Part shown: positions 53,201 to 61,894 of the stretch, piece by piece
Layout: every line of letters begins with the position of its first letter
Position numbering within the stretch: the stretch's first letter is position 1
Assembly: GCA_905250115.1 (NCBI GenBank)
Contig: CAJNOI010000323.1
Span: 1-64,000, forward strand
Origin: Adineta steineri
Taxonomy: Eukaryota; Rotifera; Eurotatoria; Adinetida; Adinetidae
Direction of reading: 5' to 3'
Length of the DNA: 64,000 nt
Translations under genes and position numbers: made by a program
Notes under the pieces: model-generated
Seen by the model: the letters and a program-made list of their open reading frames with translations, nothing else
Told to the model about the DNA's origin: nothing
Databases searched by the model: none

Positions 53201-54529
53201 CTAAAACGTTGATATCTGAGATACTATACATGTCACTAAATAATAGAATGCATTTAAGGTCTATTTTAGAGGAAGAGGACACTTTAATATATTCTATCGT
53301 AAATACATAAGGTCTGATGTAGTTTTAGCTTGCATTAATCTCTTCTCATATGCTTGTAGTTCGAGAATACGGAAGAATAATTATTTATTTTCTTTTTATT
53401 AGCACCAATTTGCAAATCAAAATTTCGGTCGATATCGATGAACACATCTAATTTTGGTCTTGTTTCACCCGCATTTGTTTTTGCTGATTTTAACAATGAT
53501 AATCGACTTGATCTTGTGATTTATTCTGCATTCCGCAATACTTTTAATCTGCTAGTTGGCAATGGTGATGGAGGTTTTGGAGCAGAGAATATTTTTTCAA
53601 TAAAAAATTTTAGTTTCTTGGCTCATATTGGTGTTGGTGACTTCAATAACGATAACCGATCTGATCTCGTTTTGACCAGTAGAACCCATCTTGGTATTCT
53701 CGTAGGAAATGGCAATGGAACGTTTGGAGGATTGAATACACTGTCGCTGGGAGCGAAATGTACGCTAGAGGACATCACTGTAGCCAATTTCAATCATGAC
53801 AATTACTCAGATATCGCTGTCGTTAGTATGAGGAATAATAATATTTGTGTATTTCTTGGAAAGGGCAACGGCACTCTTTCATTGCCATTTATGTTTTCTA
53901 CTGGACATAATAGTGAGCCTCGATCATTAAATGTCGGTGATTTTAACAGTGATGGTCACTTAGATATTGCTGTAACTAATAATAATGCTGTGAATGTTGG
54001 TGTATTTATTGGATGCGGTAACGGAACTTTTGAAGTACAGAAACAATCTTTTACCATCATTGGTTCTAATCCGATTAATCTAGCAGTCGGTGATTTTGAT
54101 GGTGACACTCATCCAGATATTGTTACCTCTAATGATGATGAGAACATTATTTGTATCTTATCTGGATATAGTAATGGGATTTTTGATGTCAGACAAAAGT
54201 TTTTTATAAAATCTGTTTCGACAACACCTTCGGTTGCTGTAGGTGACTTTAACTGTGATGGCCATTTAGACATCGTTGTTGGAACGACTGATCCATATAG
54301 CATAGATGTACTACTCGGATATGGAGATGTTCATTTTGATACGCAAACAATATTTTCGACTCAGCTGGAGTATAGAGACATTAAGGTCGTTGTTCATGAT
54401 TTTAATGGTGATACTTATCAAGATCTAGCTGTTATGTATCTTCACACTAATACTATAGATATTCGTCTAAACATATGCGAATGTTGCCCACGCGAAATTC
54501 TCAAGAAAAACAACTCCAGTCTCCAATAA
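44265..54529 (+). CDS. predicted 1,797-aa protein: three repeated TM-ectodomain-TM modules, one TM, FG-GAP domain
   Basis: Twelve exons join without a frame break: 44265-44442, 44804-45096, 45548-46108, 46156-46462, 46527-46664, 47158-47762, 48551-49166, 49769-50136, 50900-51906, 51963-52075, 52719-52799 and 53403-54529. Three homologous modules follow each other, at about residues 40-447, 448-899 and 900-1357. Each has a TM segment, an ectodomain and a second TM. Shared marks are L-x-CPC-S/T ... H-x-V/I-C-x-S-x-F-x-x-x-x-W (for example LSCPCSTISM, LNCPCTTKTI, LKCPCSVIAT), then LSDFC or its equivalent, then ST-L-x-C-x-Y/F, E-E/Q-W, C-x-P-x-x-C-x-Y, and an LxGG turn inside the second TM. A seventh TM (about 1371-1393) and an Asn/Thr/Ser-rich linker lead to seven FG-GAP/VCBS repeats (1425-1790). 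I do not recognise the module family. It may instead be up to four adjacent genes, but only the first module has an obvious start exon. Confidence 0.6.
45325..45386. repeat. telomere-motif palindrome 3 (intronic)
   Basis: Left arm AGATGGGTGTGGGTGTGT (45325-45342), right arm ACCACACCCACACCCATCT (45368-45386); the best-matched arms of the family. It lies in the intron 45097-45547 of the module protein gene. Confidence 0.75.
52403..52420. repeat. single G-rich arm with GGGGTGTG motif
   Basis: ATGGGGTGTGGGGTGT without a matching C-rich arm nearby, inside the intron 52076-52718. It is possibly a broken member of the palindrome family. Confidence 0.4.
53403..54529 (+). other. FG-GAP/VCBS seven-repeat beta-propeller segment (last exon of the module protein)
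   Basis: Seven repeats, each with a D-F-N-x-D-x-x-x-D calcium-loop pattern followed by an L/F-x-G-x-G-G/N-x-F blade end: ADFNNDNRLDL, GDFNNDNRSDL, ANFNHDNYSDI, GDFNSDGHLDI, GDFDGDTHPDI, GDFNCDGHLDI and HDFNGDTYQDL. Seven blades would close an integrin-alpha-like propeller, placed outside the cell by the preceding TM. If the long model is wrong, this exon with 51963-52075 and 52719-52799 would still form a single-pass FG-GAP receptor. Confidence 0.85.
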
Positions 54530-55123
54530 TTCTACATAACACAAATCAATCAGTAAAAGTTTTGTTTCTAAGAGAAGTATCATATATAGTTTAATCTTCT
54601 CTCAAAGTAGTGTGATTGAAACTTCTTTTCATTTTTCTTTTGACGAAATATTAAAGAGAAACCACATCATGATAAGACGACATATACTTTTATTTTTATG
54701 TTCTTAATCGTTTGCTTACTTCTTTGGTATACCTTATCTTTTATTCTATTGCTTATTTGTAAATATCGCAAATATAATAAAAACAATATTCCCACTCACA
54801 CCCACACTCACCCTCAAAATTGTTTTCATGTTTCCACCAATGACCCAGGTGTAACGGAACGATGACTCGTTCGTACTTTATTAAATGAAAAGAAGAATGA
54901 ACGCCCACGAATATGAATACACAAGTATATATACGAGGGTAACAATGAACTAATGTCTATCTCTAACGATGCGAAACGGTCAAACGAGAGAGAAAGAAAG
55001 GTTAAACAATAGATGCGATATGATCTGTTGATCATATCAAAGAGGTAGTGATGGATGAGATCCGTCACACCAGGTCGAACAATTCGGCACGGAAACGGCT
55101 GATTCCGTGGTATTCCGGAGATT
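54530..55123. other. intergenic with C-rich arm, LTR-like block and 30-bp repeat
   Basis: Contains a lone C-rich arm (CCCACTCACACCCACACTCA, 54791-54810). A 30-bp segment at 54814-54843 recurs at 55260-55289 (29 of 30 bases). On the minus strand there is a TATATAT (54926-54932) followed by AATAAA (54882-54877), an arrangement like an LTR promoter and poly(A) site, matching a similar block at 56393-56434. Confidence 0.45.
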
Positions 55124-55160
55124 TCATGGAAGCAGTATTCCTGTTGAACCGATTCGGTAA
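55072..55160 (+). repeat. inverted repeat, left copy
   Basis: About 90 bases that match 56583-56670 in opposite orientation at roughly three quarters of positions, with the core GGAGATTTCATGGAAGCAGT identical. The two copies bound the gag fragment and the unknown frames between them. Confidence 0.7.
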
Positions 55161-55801
55161 CCATCTCCCTGGGTGAATAATTGTACAGTCAAATTTTCTG
55201 TCTTGAATAAGTTATTTGCATGTTTATAAAAGTATCCATGAATTTCGCCTGGTGAATCTTCAAAATCGTTTTCATGTTTCCACCAATGATAAGCCATAGA
55301 CAGAAAACTTGTCCATTGTGATCTAATAGCAGGATCAAGTGCATTTACTGCATTGAGTTTTTCATTGTAAATGGTGCGAAAAGCAACGTTAAGGTATGTT
55401 GACTGCTCTGGTCCTTTGAGACTTAACGAAAAAGAATTAGTTTCAAAGTATGAACAAATATGAGTTAATAGTACCATATTTGTAGTAATAGCTTCCGTAA
55501 TGGAGACAATGTCTTAAGCTGTATTGACTTTTCCAGCAAAATTAAGATCATTAACAATTTTGACTGCAGCAGTCACTGTATCTTTGTCATCTACTTTATA
55601 CTCTGTCAAAATATGATTCATTCTGTCATAGTCTCCAATCTTCATATTGCCAATTATCTTCTGACCGTTGACAGTTATATCTTCGGTATCTAGTCGTTCA
55701 TAAATGTGTTGCAATCTGCTTTTGGCTTGATCAACATCGATACGATAGCATAGACGTTCATTTTGACTATTGGTAAATGTGTTTATCTCATTTTTGTACA
55801 C
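55124..55801 (-). pseudogene. two open frames of unknown origin downstream of the gag fragment
   Basis: Minus-strand frames 55514-55801 and 55124-55477 lie one after the other, separated by stops. The first has IDVDQAKSRLQHIYERLD and ITVNGQKIIGNM; the second has LNVAFRTIYNEKLNAV and MAYHWWKHENDFED. I recognise no reverse transcriptase, protease or integrase motif. The composition looks coding, so this is probably a decayed gene or element part, but its identity is open. Confidence 0.35.
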
Positions 55802-56340
55802 GTTGAACGAATGTGGTCCTTGCTACAACAACTGAAGCAACTCTTCCGATCATCTTTTGTTTTCTTTGTACTTCCTGCTTGAATGTTATTGATAAAATTA
55901 TCTTCCGAAGTATTTCGTTCAACATTTGTTCCTTGAATCAATACAGAATGAATTGTATTCACAATATTAAGAGTTTGTTCATAGAAAACCGCTGGAAATT
56001 AACATGTTGTTGCTTTATTTCGAAGAACATTTGCATAATCAGTTAATGTTTGTGCAGATTCTTGACGTAAAGCAAAGAATTTAACGCGTTTCTTTGAAGG
56101 AAAAGTAACTTTTGCATAATTTGTACCAAGTTTGGTGATTAAGTCCAAATAAGTACATTCCGTAGGTTTGTTTGGTTTGCAGATCGAAATCAATGTTTTA
56201 AATGGTTGAACATCTAATGAAGTGATAAGCAAGTTTGTTTTCTTGGAATCATCAATAATACCCTCCACAGCTAAAAATGTGTCGAATAAAGTTAGATCAA
56301 ACTTGAATACCAGATTACTTGTTTGATTTGTAGCCATCAT
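55783..56340 (-). pseudogene. gypsy-like retrotransposon gag fragment with CCHC zinc knuckle
   Basis: From a possible start at 56340 the minus strand encodes a capsid-like region (FKFDLTLFDTFLAVEGIIDD, then KKTNLLITSL, LITKLGTNYAKVTFPSKKRV, FFALRQESAQTLTDYANVLR) of the sort seen in Ty3/gypsy gag proteins. An in-frame TAA at 55999-56001 interrupts it. The same frame then runs on to a zinc knuckle, C-x2-C-x4-H-x4-C, ending at 55798, and stops at 55783-55785. No pol follows. A dead, truncated element is the simplest reading. Confidence 0.6.
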
Positions 56341-56392
56341 CTCATGCTCGCCGTTAATTGTCACGTCCTGACTCAGGAGGGTCGAATGATAC

Positions 56393-56434
56393 TTTATTGA
56401 CGAATAAACTACTTCACACACGTCTATATATATG
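56393..56434 (-). promoter_or_regulatory. LTR-like TATA and AATAAA block before the gag fragment
   Basis: On the minus strand a TATATATA (56434-56424) is followed about 30 bases later by AATAAA (56398-56393), then the gag frame. Such close pairing of promoter and poly(A) signal is usual in LTRs. LTR boundaries could not be fixed. Confidence 0.35.
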
Positions 56435-56582
56435 ACAGAATATGCGTGGAATACGGAATAGGTTGAAACTCGCAGGAAACATACCGTTTCTGGCCGAAAC
56501 TAGTTGGAAAATGTCAGAAATTCGATGAGCGTATCCGGCTGCCATTTTTCTCTTAGTTTCATCCGGAACTGGATAAATTCTA

Positions 56583-56670
56583 TGATCAGATTGGTTCACC
56601 GGAATACTGCTTCCATGAAATCTCCAAAACTGTCTGAAACCGACCGTTTCCGAGCCGGATTGTTCGATCT
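56583..56670 (-). repeat. inverted repeat, right copy
   Basis: Pairs with 55072-55160 in opposite orientation. A minus-strand open frame (56414-56713) runs through it but is probably not a gene. Confidence 0.7.
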
Positions 56671-56719
56671 GCGTTGAGAATAATATGTAGATCAATAAGA
56701 ATATCATTGCCACTGCATA

Positions 56720-57441
56720 TAATACATGTCTTTTAGAAATAGCTCGTTCTTCTCTGTTAATCTATTTTTCACGATATACTGTTCTTCTCTTTTAATGCTT
56801 TTTAGAAAGTTTAATATTTGATAGAAAACTGAGTCAACATGTAGAACAAAAACTTTAATAAGTAGAATAAAAAATCGTTGCTAAGAATGTGGTGGGTGTG
56901 GGTGTGAGCGTCATATTCGTCTCTCAATTGATATTCACACCTGCACTCACACGCACACTTTCAAAAATAATCCACATCAAGAAACAAATAACGTCTTATT
57001 GTCAAAGATTCAATATTACATTGGCAGCATTTGAATTCAGTCGAGTTGCATTATTGTGATGAATATCGATGATTATCTAGCAAAAGTAGAAAAAAAAATC
57101 ATATTTATATATTGTCCAAACATTTTCGCCTTAAGTTAAAATAGATTGTATATACTGGTGAATTTCTCATGCTTGGTCATTTTTATACACATCGAAAGTA
57201 ATGTCAGAACCAGGACTTATTATACTATCTATTGTTTGGCTTGATATTTCCATTATGAATAAGACTTTTTGAGACGAAAATTTTTTTCAAGAGAATGAAC
57301 TCTGAGAAGAAAAGAAAGATCTCTTGGCCGAAGTTACCCTTCACCTTGTAGTATTGTATGAAAAATTGATATGTTATAGTGGAAATCTGCTGTGAAATCG
57401 TATTTCTTAGTTGGATTTGGTCTCATACTAGTTCGTTTCAA
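56720..57441. other. intergenic with palindrome 4
   Basis: AT-rich. Apart from the palindrome at 56889-56958, I see nothing of note. Confidence 0.4.
56889..56958. repeat. telomere-motif palindrome 4
   Basis: Left arm GTGGTGGGTGTGGGTGTGAG (56889-56908), right arm CACACCTGCACTCACACGCA (from 56936). The spacer contains TTCGTCTCTCAA, which also occurs at the very end of the window (63981-63992). Confidence 0.65.
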
Positions 57442-57665
57442 TCAACTAATCTCATAGGATTCAATAGTATCATGTGGTATCCAATCTAACACTGTATTAT
57501 TTAAATCATATCGTTTTTTATCAAAAAACTTGACAAAATCAGCTCCAGCAATTTCGTCATCGCTGGCGTAGATTGAAGTTTTTTAAATGAGAAAATGATG
57601 GATTATGTCTTTACTCTTACAAGAATACATAACTACAAAATAGTGCGAAATGTTTTGTCAAACTA

Positions 57666-57712
57666 GGGATGTGGGTATCGAAGAAGAAGAGAAACCCACA
57701 CACATACACATC
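57666..57712. repeat. telomere-motif palindrome 5
   Basis: Left arm GGGATGTGGGTAT (57666-57678), right arm ACCCACACACATACACATC (57694-57712), short spacer. It sits in the region following the donor site of the Erf4-like gene. Confidence 0.55.
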
Positions 57713-57774
57713 GAAAATGATATGATAAGATTCAATAGGAAGACGAATTGATTTTGAGGAATAATATGACTTAC

Positions 57775-58203
57775 CATCTTTAGGCTCGATCGAACTATAG
57801 TGACTTCTTTGTATTTCCATGTACAGCTTATGGGTGATCGTATCGAGTATTTTTGCGATTCTTCATCAATGACTTCCTCAATTCGCGTGATCCTTATGTT
57901 GCGTAACACAGCAAATATAATAACAGGACCAAACAATAAAATTACAACTCCAAAAACCAAATACGAAGACGGTGTTAGAAAAACCAGCAAAAGAGTTCCA
58001 ATAACTGGAACAACAGTAAATAGAAAACAAATACTAATATAATAACCTGTCGGTGGCTTGGCTACACGATTTATATTAGAGATAGATTCTTGATATTCAT
58101 CTTCACTAATAATACCATTTAAACGATCAGGATAGTCTGTTCGAAACTGGCAGCATGCTTCCACTATAGCGACTGTGTCAGGATTATCAGGTATATAAGC
58201 CAT
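57775..58203 (-). CDS. small membrane protein, weakly GOLGA7/Erf4-like (3' end uncertain)
   Basis: The minus-strand exon from 58203 to the donor ATG|GTAAGT (57775) gives 143 codons in phase 0. The N-terminal part (VEACCQFRTDYPDRLNGIIS, DEYQESISNINR) resembles the start of GOLGA7/Erf4 proteins, which support palmitoyltransferases. Two hydrophobic segments follow (YYISICFLFTVVPVIGTLLL and YLVFGVVILLFGPVIIFAVL), then a polar tail. Without splicing the frame runs to 57658. A likely final exon at about 57442-57565 (DDEIAGADFVKFFDKKRYDL, stop at 57442-57444) is plausible, but I could not find an acceptor that keeps the frame. The family link is weak. Confidence 0.55.
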
Positions 58204-59287
58204 TTTCGATAGAGATCAAAACCAAAATTGTGTCATTAATAACTATAAAGTATCTAAATTAGAGATAGCCATTGTCAAAAACTTCAATCACATCAACATG
58301 ATCAACAAAGATTTTAGACTGTATTTAATATTTTTAACAACAAAATCTAGTATAAATGCTTACGTAAAATATTGGACACTGTTTTCTTTGATAGAAAAGT
58401 AAAAGATCTGTCTCATAATAGTAACAGAAAATACTACTGAAAGATAATAAAATTTTTTAGAAAAAGCCATTCCGATCGTTTTACCGTGTTAGAGTTGCGA
58501 TAAAGAAAAAGACTATGAAGATCAAGCGAGCAATGTGATTTGTTATTGTGATGACTTTATCACTAAATAATCTAATATAATATCTCCTTTTTCTTTCCTC
58601 CTCTACTTCCGTATCAATATAATATAAGAAAGAATAAATCCATGACTTCACCATCAACTGTATAGCTTGGTTTCTGTTCTATGTACCACAAGAATATTTT
58701 TCCTTCAACAAGAAATAGAATGGGAAAAAAAGCAGAAGAGTAAATATGTAGTTCTCCCTCTGCATTGGTTATATCAATAGAAATCAGTACCAATCAGACT
58801 AGTCAGCAACACATCTATTTTCTTGTTGTTGGGTGCGCCTTTTGACTCTTTATAAAACTATATAGAGTTTTCTTTTGGTGTCAAAAATTCCATAAATACA
58901 AAATAAAATCGTAGTCAATAGGTTTTGACATACTGATTCTTTTAAACAAAGCCATAAGAATGGACGAAGTATTACACGACATTATTAAAAAGTTACAAAA
59001 ACTTTTATTTTAATTAATTCATTTCAAAAAGTAAAATTTTCAGCAAATAATATGCGGAATGACTTTATGGATCGATTCTCCAAATATTGTAATTGCAAAA
59101 TTTTACTTCGAAGATTAATAAATTTCAGATATAAGAAGATAAAAAAACTGTCACTTTTAATATCCGTCATATTTGATAAAGTAAAGCTCAAAAAAGAATT
59201 CTATAAGCATGCATATACATCACTACCGCTTATTTTTATTTTAGAGCAACATTCATTCTATTTTTGATAAGTTAAGAATTACTTAGC
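58204..59287. other. intergenic between divergent small membrane gene and GPCR
   Basis: AT-rich, no supported feature. It presumably holds promoters for both flanking genes. Confidence 0.4.
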
Positions 59288-60399
59288 ATGTCTGTAAGTA
59301 CAATAAATAATATTCAACTACAATTAGGTCGTTTTGGTATACCGATATTGCTTACGCTTGGTAATGTTGGTAACTTATTTACAGCATGGATATTGATACG
59401 TACTGTGAAACAACGAGCTAATCCATGTGCACTCTATTTACTTTGTGCATCACTTGCCAATTGGATGATCATTAACACTCTACTTGTTGGAACCTATTAT
59501 GGTATTGATCATATTGAACCTGTACACAAGTCAAATATTTTATGTAAATTAAGATGGTATGGAGGATATGTCTTGTTTATAGCATCACGAAACTTCAGTA
59601 AGTTGAATAACTCATCTTTGATTTCAATCTGATTTGTTTAAAATATTTTTATTTTAGTGATCGCTGCATGTGTTGATCGATGGGCACTTTGTTCGCAGAA
59701 TCCAAAGATTCGATCATTTTCTCAATCAAAAATAGCTCATCGTGTTACTTTTATCATTATCATAAGTTCGGCACTAATGAATCTTTGTTTTTTTTTCTTT
59801 TTCGACAATAGTTCAGGTCGATGTGCTACTAATCCATTGTATACTTTAGCTTTTACAAGTTATTCCCTGACGTTCATTGGAATTCTTCCTTCATCATTAA
59901 TGATTTTATTTGGCTTTCTTGCTCGATACAATTTAACAAAGATTCGATTACGTGTACAACCTGTTGATGGAGATAGAGCTCGTGGTATTCAAATACATAA
60001 ACGTGATCATGACTTGATGAAAATGTTATTTGGTGAGGTATTGGTATTTTGTGTAACGACATGTCCATTTCCATGCAGTTTATTATACAATTATTTAACA
60101 GCTTCAATTACGTCAAGTAAAACTCCAATACGAATAGCTATTGAATCACTTATCAACTTTATTATTCAACCTTTATTAACCTTTACTTATTGTTGTACAC
60201 AATTTTACGGTATGTTTTATGACAACATGAATTTTTTATTGGATAAGATATTATAATGATTGTTTTTCTATCTTTAGTATATGCAATTTTTTCTGGCAAA
60301 TTCCGAAAAGATTTTTTGGAAATAGTTCATCTGAAACGAGCAAATCGCGTCAATCAAGTAACAACCGTTCAAACAGTTACTCATAGAGAAAGACAGTGA
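59288..60399 (+). CDS. rhodopsin-type GPCR, FMRFamide-receptor-like, 327 aa
   Basis: Exons 59288-59597, 59658-60209 and 60278-60399 join in frame. Seven hydrophobic segments are present. TM1 carries GNVGNLF (the conserved GN). TM2 has LCASLANW with Asn where most class A receptors have Asp. The TM3 end reads CVDRW (Asp110-Arg111-Trp112) in place of DRY. An extracellular Cys pairs with LCKLRW before TM3. TM7 lacks NPxxY and reads LTFTYCCTQFYVYAIFSGKF followed by RKDF, which matches the end of many rotifer and lophotrochozoan peptide-receptor-like GPCRs (xYxxxFSGKFRKxF). The ligand is unknown. Bdelloids have a large expansion of such receptors, so this is an ordinary member. Confidence 0.85.
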
Positions 60400-61477
60400 A
60401 ATATTGTAAACCTGCGTTGCAAGTTTATCTTTGTCGCTTTCTATATAGATCTAAATAAAAGTCAATTTACAAATAGTTAGATGATGACAATCAACAAAAA
60501 CTACGCACTCAGTAAAACAAACAAGAGAGGCGTAAAAAAATGAATCATATCGATATTAAAAGATGTCATCGTCATCAATCAAACTTGTAAATACGTCAGA
60601 TCTCATTTGTCACATGCTATTAGTAATCTACTTATTATTTTTTTTTTGTTTCAGCAAAAATGACAGATAAAGTTGACAGGTGAGATAAACATCATCATCA
60701 TCATCATCATGTGCAATATCATGAAGATGAAGTTCATTGTAGGTTGTTTTTTTTGATAAATGATTTATTTTATATAATATGAAAATTTTCGGTCTTCGAC
60801 ATTATAAAACCTGATCAATGATTCTCAATTTTCGCTATCAATTTTTTTAAGATTAGTTCTTTTTCATAAAAAATTGAACGGAGGAATTTTTTAATGAAAA
60901 GGTCAAAAGAACATAAAAAATATTGATCATTTCTCAAATTGATCAGATTTTTATTCAAGGTGAAATATTTTATGTCGTTAAATTTTGGTGTATACTTATT
61001 CAGATTGAAAATAAATTATGTGTAAATATTTTTCTCATCATTAATGATGAATATAATATTTTTTGCACGTGTTGTATTACGTTCTTTTGATACCTTTTTC
61101 TTTTACAAAATCAGTCAATTAATAACGATGAAATACAATGTTATGTGATGAGTAAAAACAAATCTTGAGGGTGTGAGTGTGGGTAGCATATTTACACATC
61201 AACTCTATCGACACCCTCAATTACAAACAATCATATTTGAATTATGAAATAAAGTTTCTGTGGTCTTATGAGAATGGACCGAATAAGGTTAAAGTGATTC
61301 ATAAACATTGATTAAAACAATAAGCGTTACATAACTATAATTTCTACAGATTGAGAGTTATTAGAAGCAAAAACAGAAGGTTAGTATTAAGAGAAATGTA
61401 GAATAAGCTTGAGCAAAAGTTGGATATAAATAAAATAATTTCAGTTATGTCTTCTGGGCGATCCTTTACGTCACATA
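60400..61477. other. intergenic with (ATC)n and palindrome 6
   Basis: Contains an (ATC)n run (about 60689-60710) and a telomere-motif palindrome (61165-61220). No coding support. Confidence 0.45.
61165..61220. repeat. telomere-motif palindrome 6
   Basis: Left arm TTGAGGGTGTGAGTGTGGGT (from 61165), right arm GACACCCTCAA (61210-61220). The outer ends TTGAGGGTGT and ACACCCTCAA pair perfectly. Confidence 0.6.
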
Positions 61478-61738
61478 TTATTCCATAACTCCAGTAACAA
61501 CACCAACACCAATGAGTCGTCCTTGTTCAAATATGCTGAAATGTACACCATCGTTTATAGCGATCGGAGAAGTGAATGTGATAACAACTGTTAAATGATC
61601 ACCAGGATAAAATTCTTCAACATCATCTGGCAATTCGATTGTGCCTATGACTTCAGCAGTACGAAGGTAGATTTGAGCTTGATGACCTGTAGAAAATGCA
61701 GTCTGACGATTATCTTCCTCTTCACGAAGTATATACAT
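61478..61738 (-). pseudogene. orphan EF-Tu domain III fragment, 86 aa
   Basis: The minus-strand frame begins MYILREEEDNRQTAF and continues GHQAQIYLRTAEVIGTIELP, YPGDHLTVVITFTSPIA and GRLIGVGVVTGV before a stop. This is the last (third) beta-barrel domain of bacterial or mitochondrial elongation factor Tu, from the vyxL-x-x-EEGGRhTpF strand to the C-terminus. The GTPase domain and domain II are absent upstream, where the sequence is AT-rich and non-coding. The frame has no internal stop. It is most likely a truncated copy of an EF-Tu gene (mitochondrial, or of bacterial origin), and could only be functional if joined to a distant exon. Confidence 0.75.
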
Positions 61739-61894
61739 TGATGTAAAAAATGCAAAATGAATAATCTCATGTTGTCAACTGATGTTATCGTTTTTTTAGA
61801 GGTACAAAAAAGTAAGTCAGATAAAGGTAATAAAGCAAATATCTTTTTTTTGTATTTATCTTTCTAAATATGACTAATTTTATGACATATATAT

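Noticed and set aside
56414-56713. Minus-strand frame with signal-like start (MAMIFLLIYILF)
   Set aside because: Runs through the inverted repeat and the LTR-like TATA block; homologous repeat copy on the left is in the opposite orientation and has no such frame.
57442-57565. Candidate last exon of the Erf4-like gene
   Set aside because: Protein text looks coding (DDEIAGADFVKFF), but no AG acceptor keeps the frame after the phase-0 donor at 57774; left out of the model.
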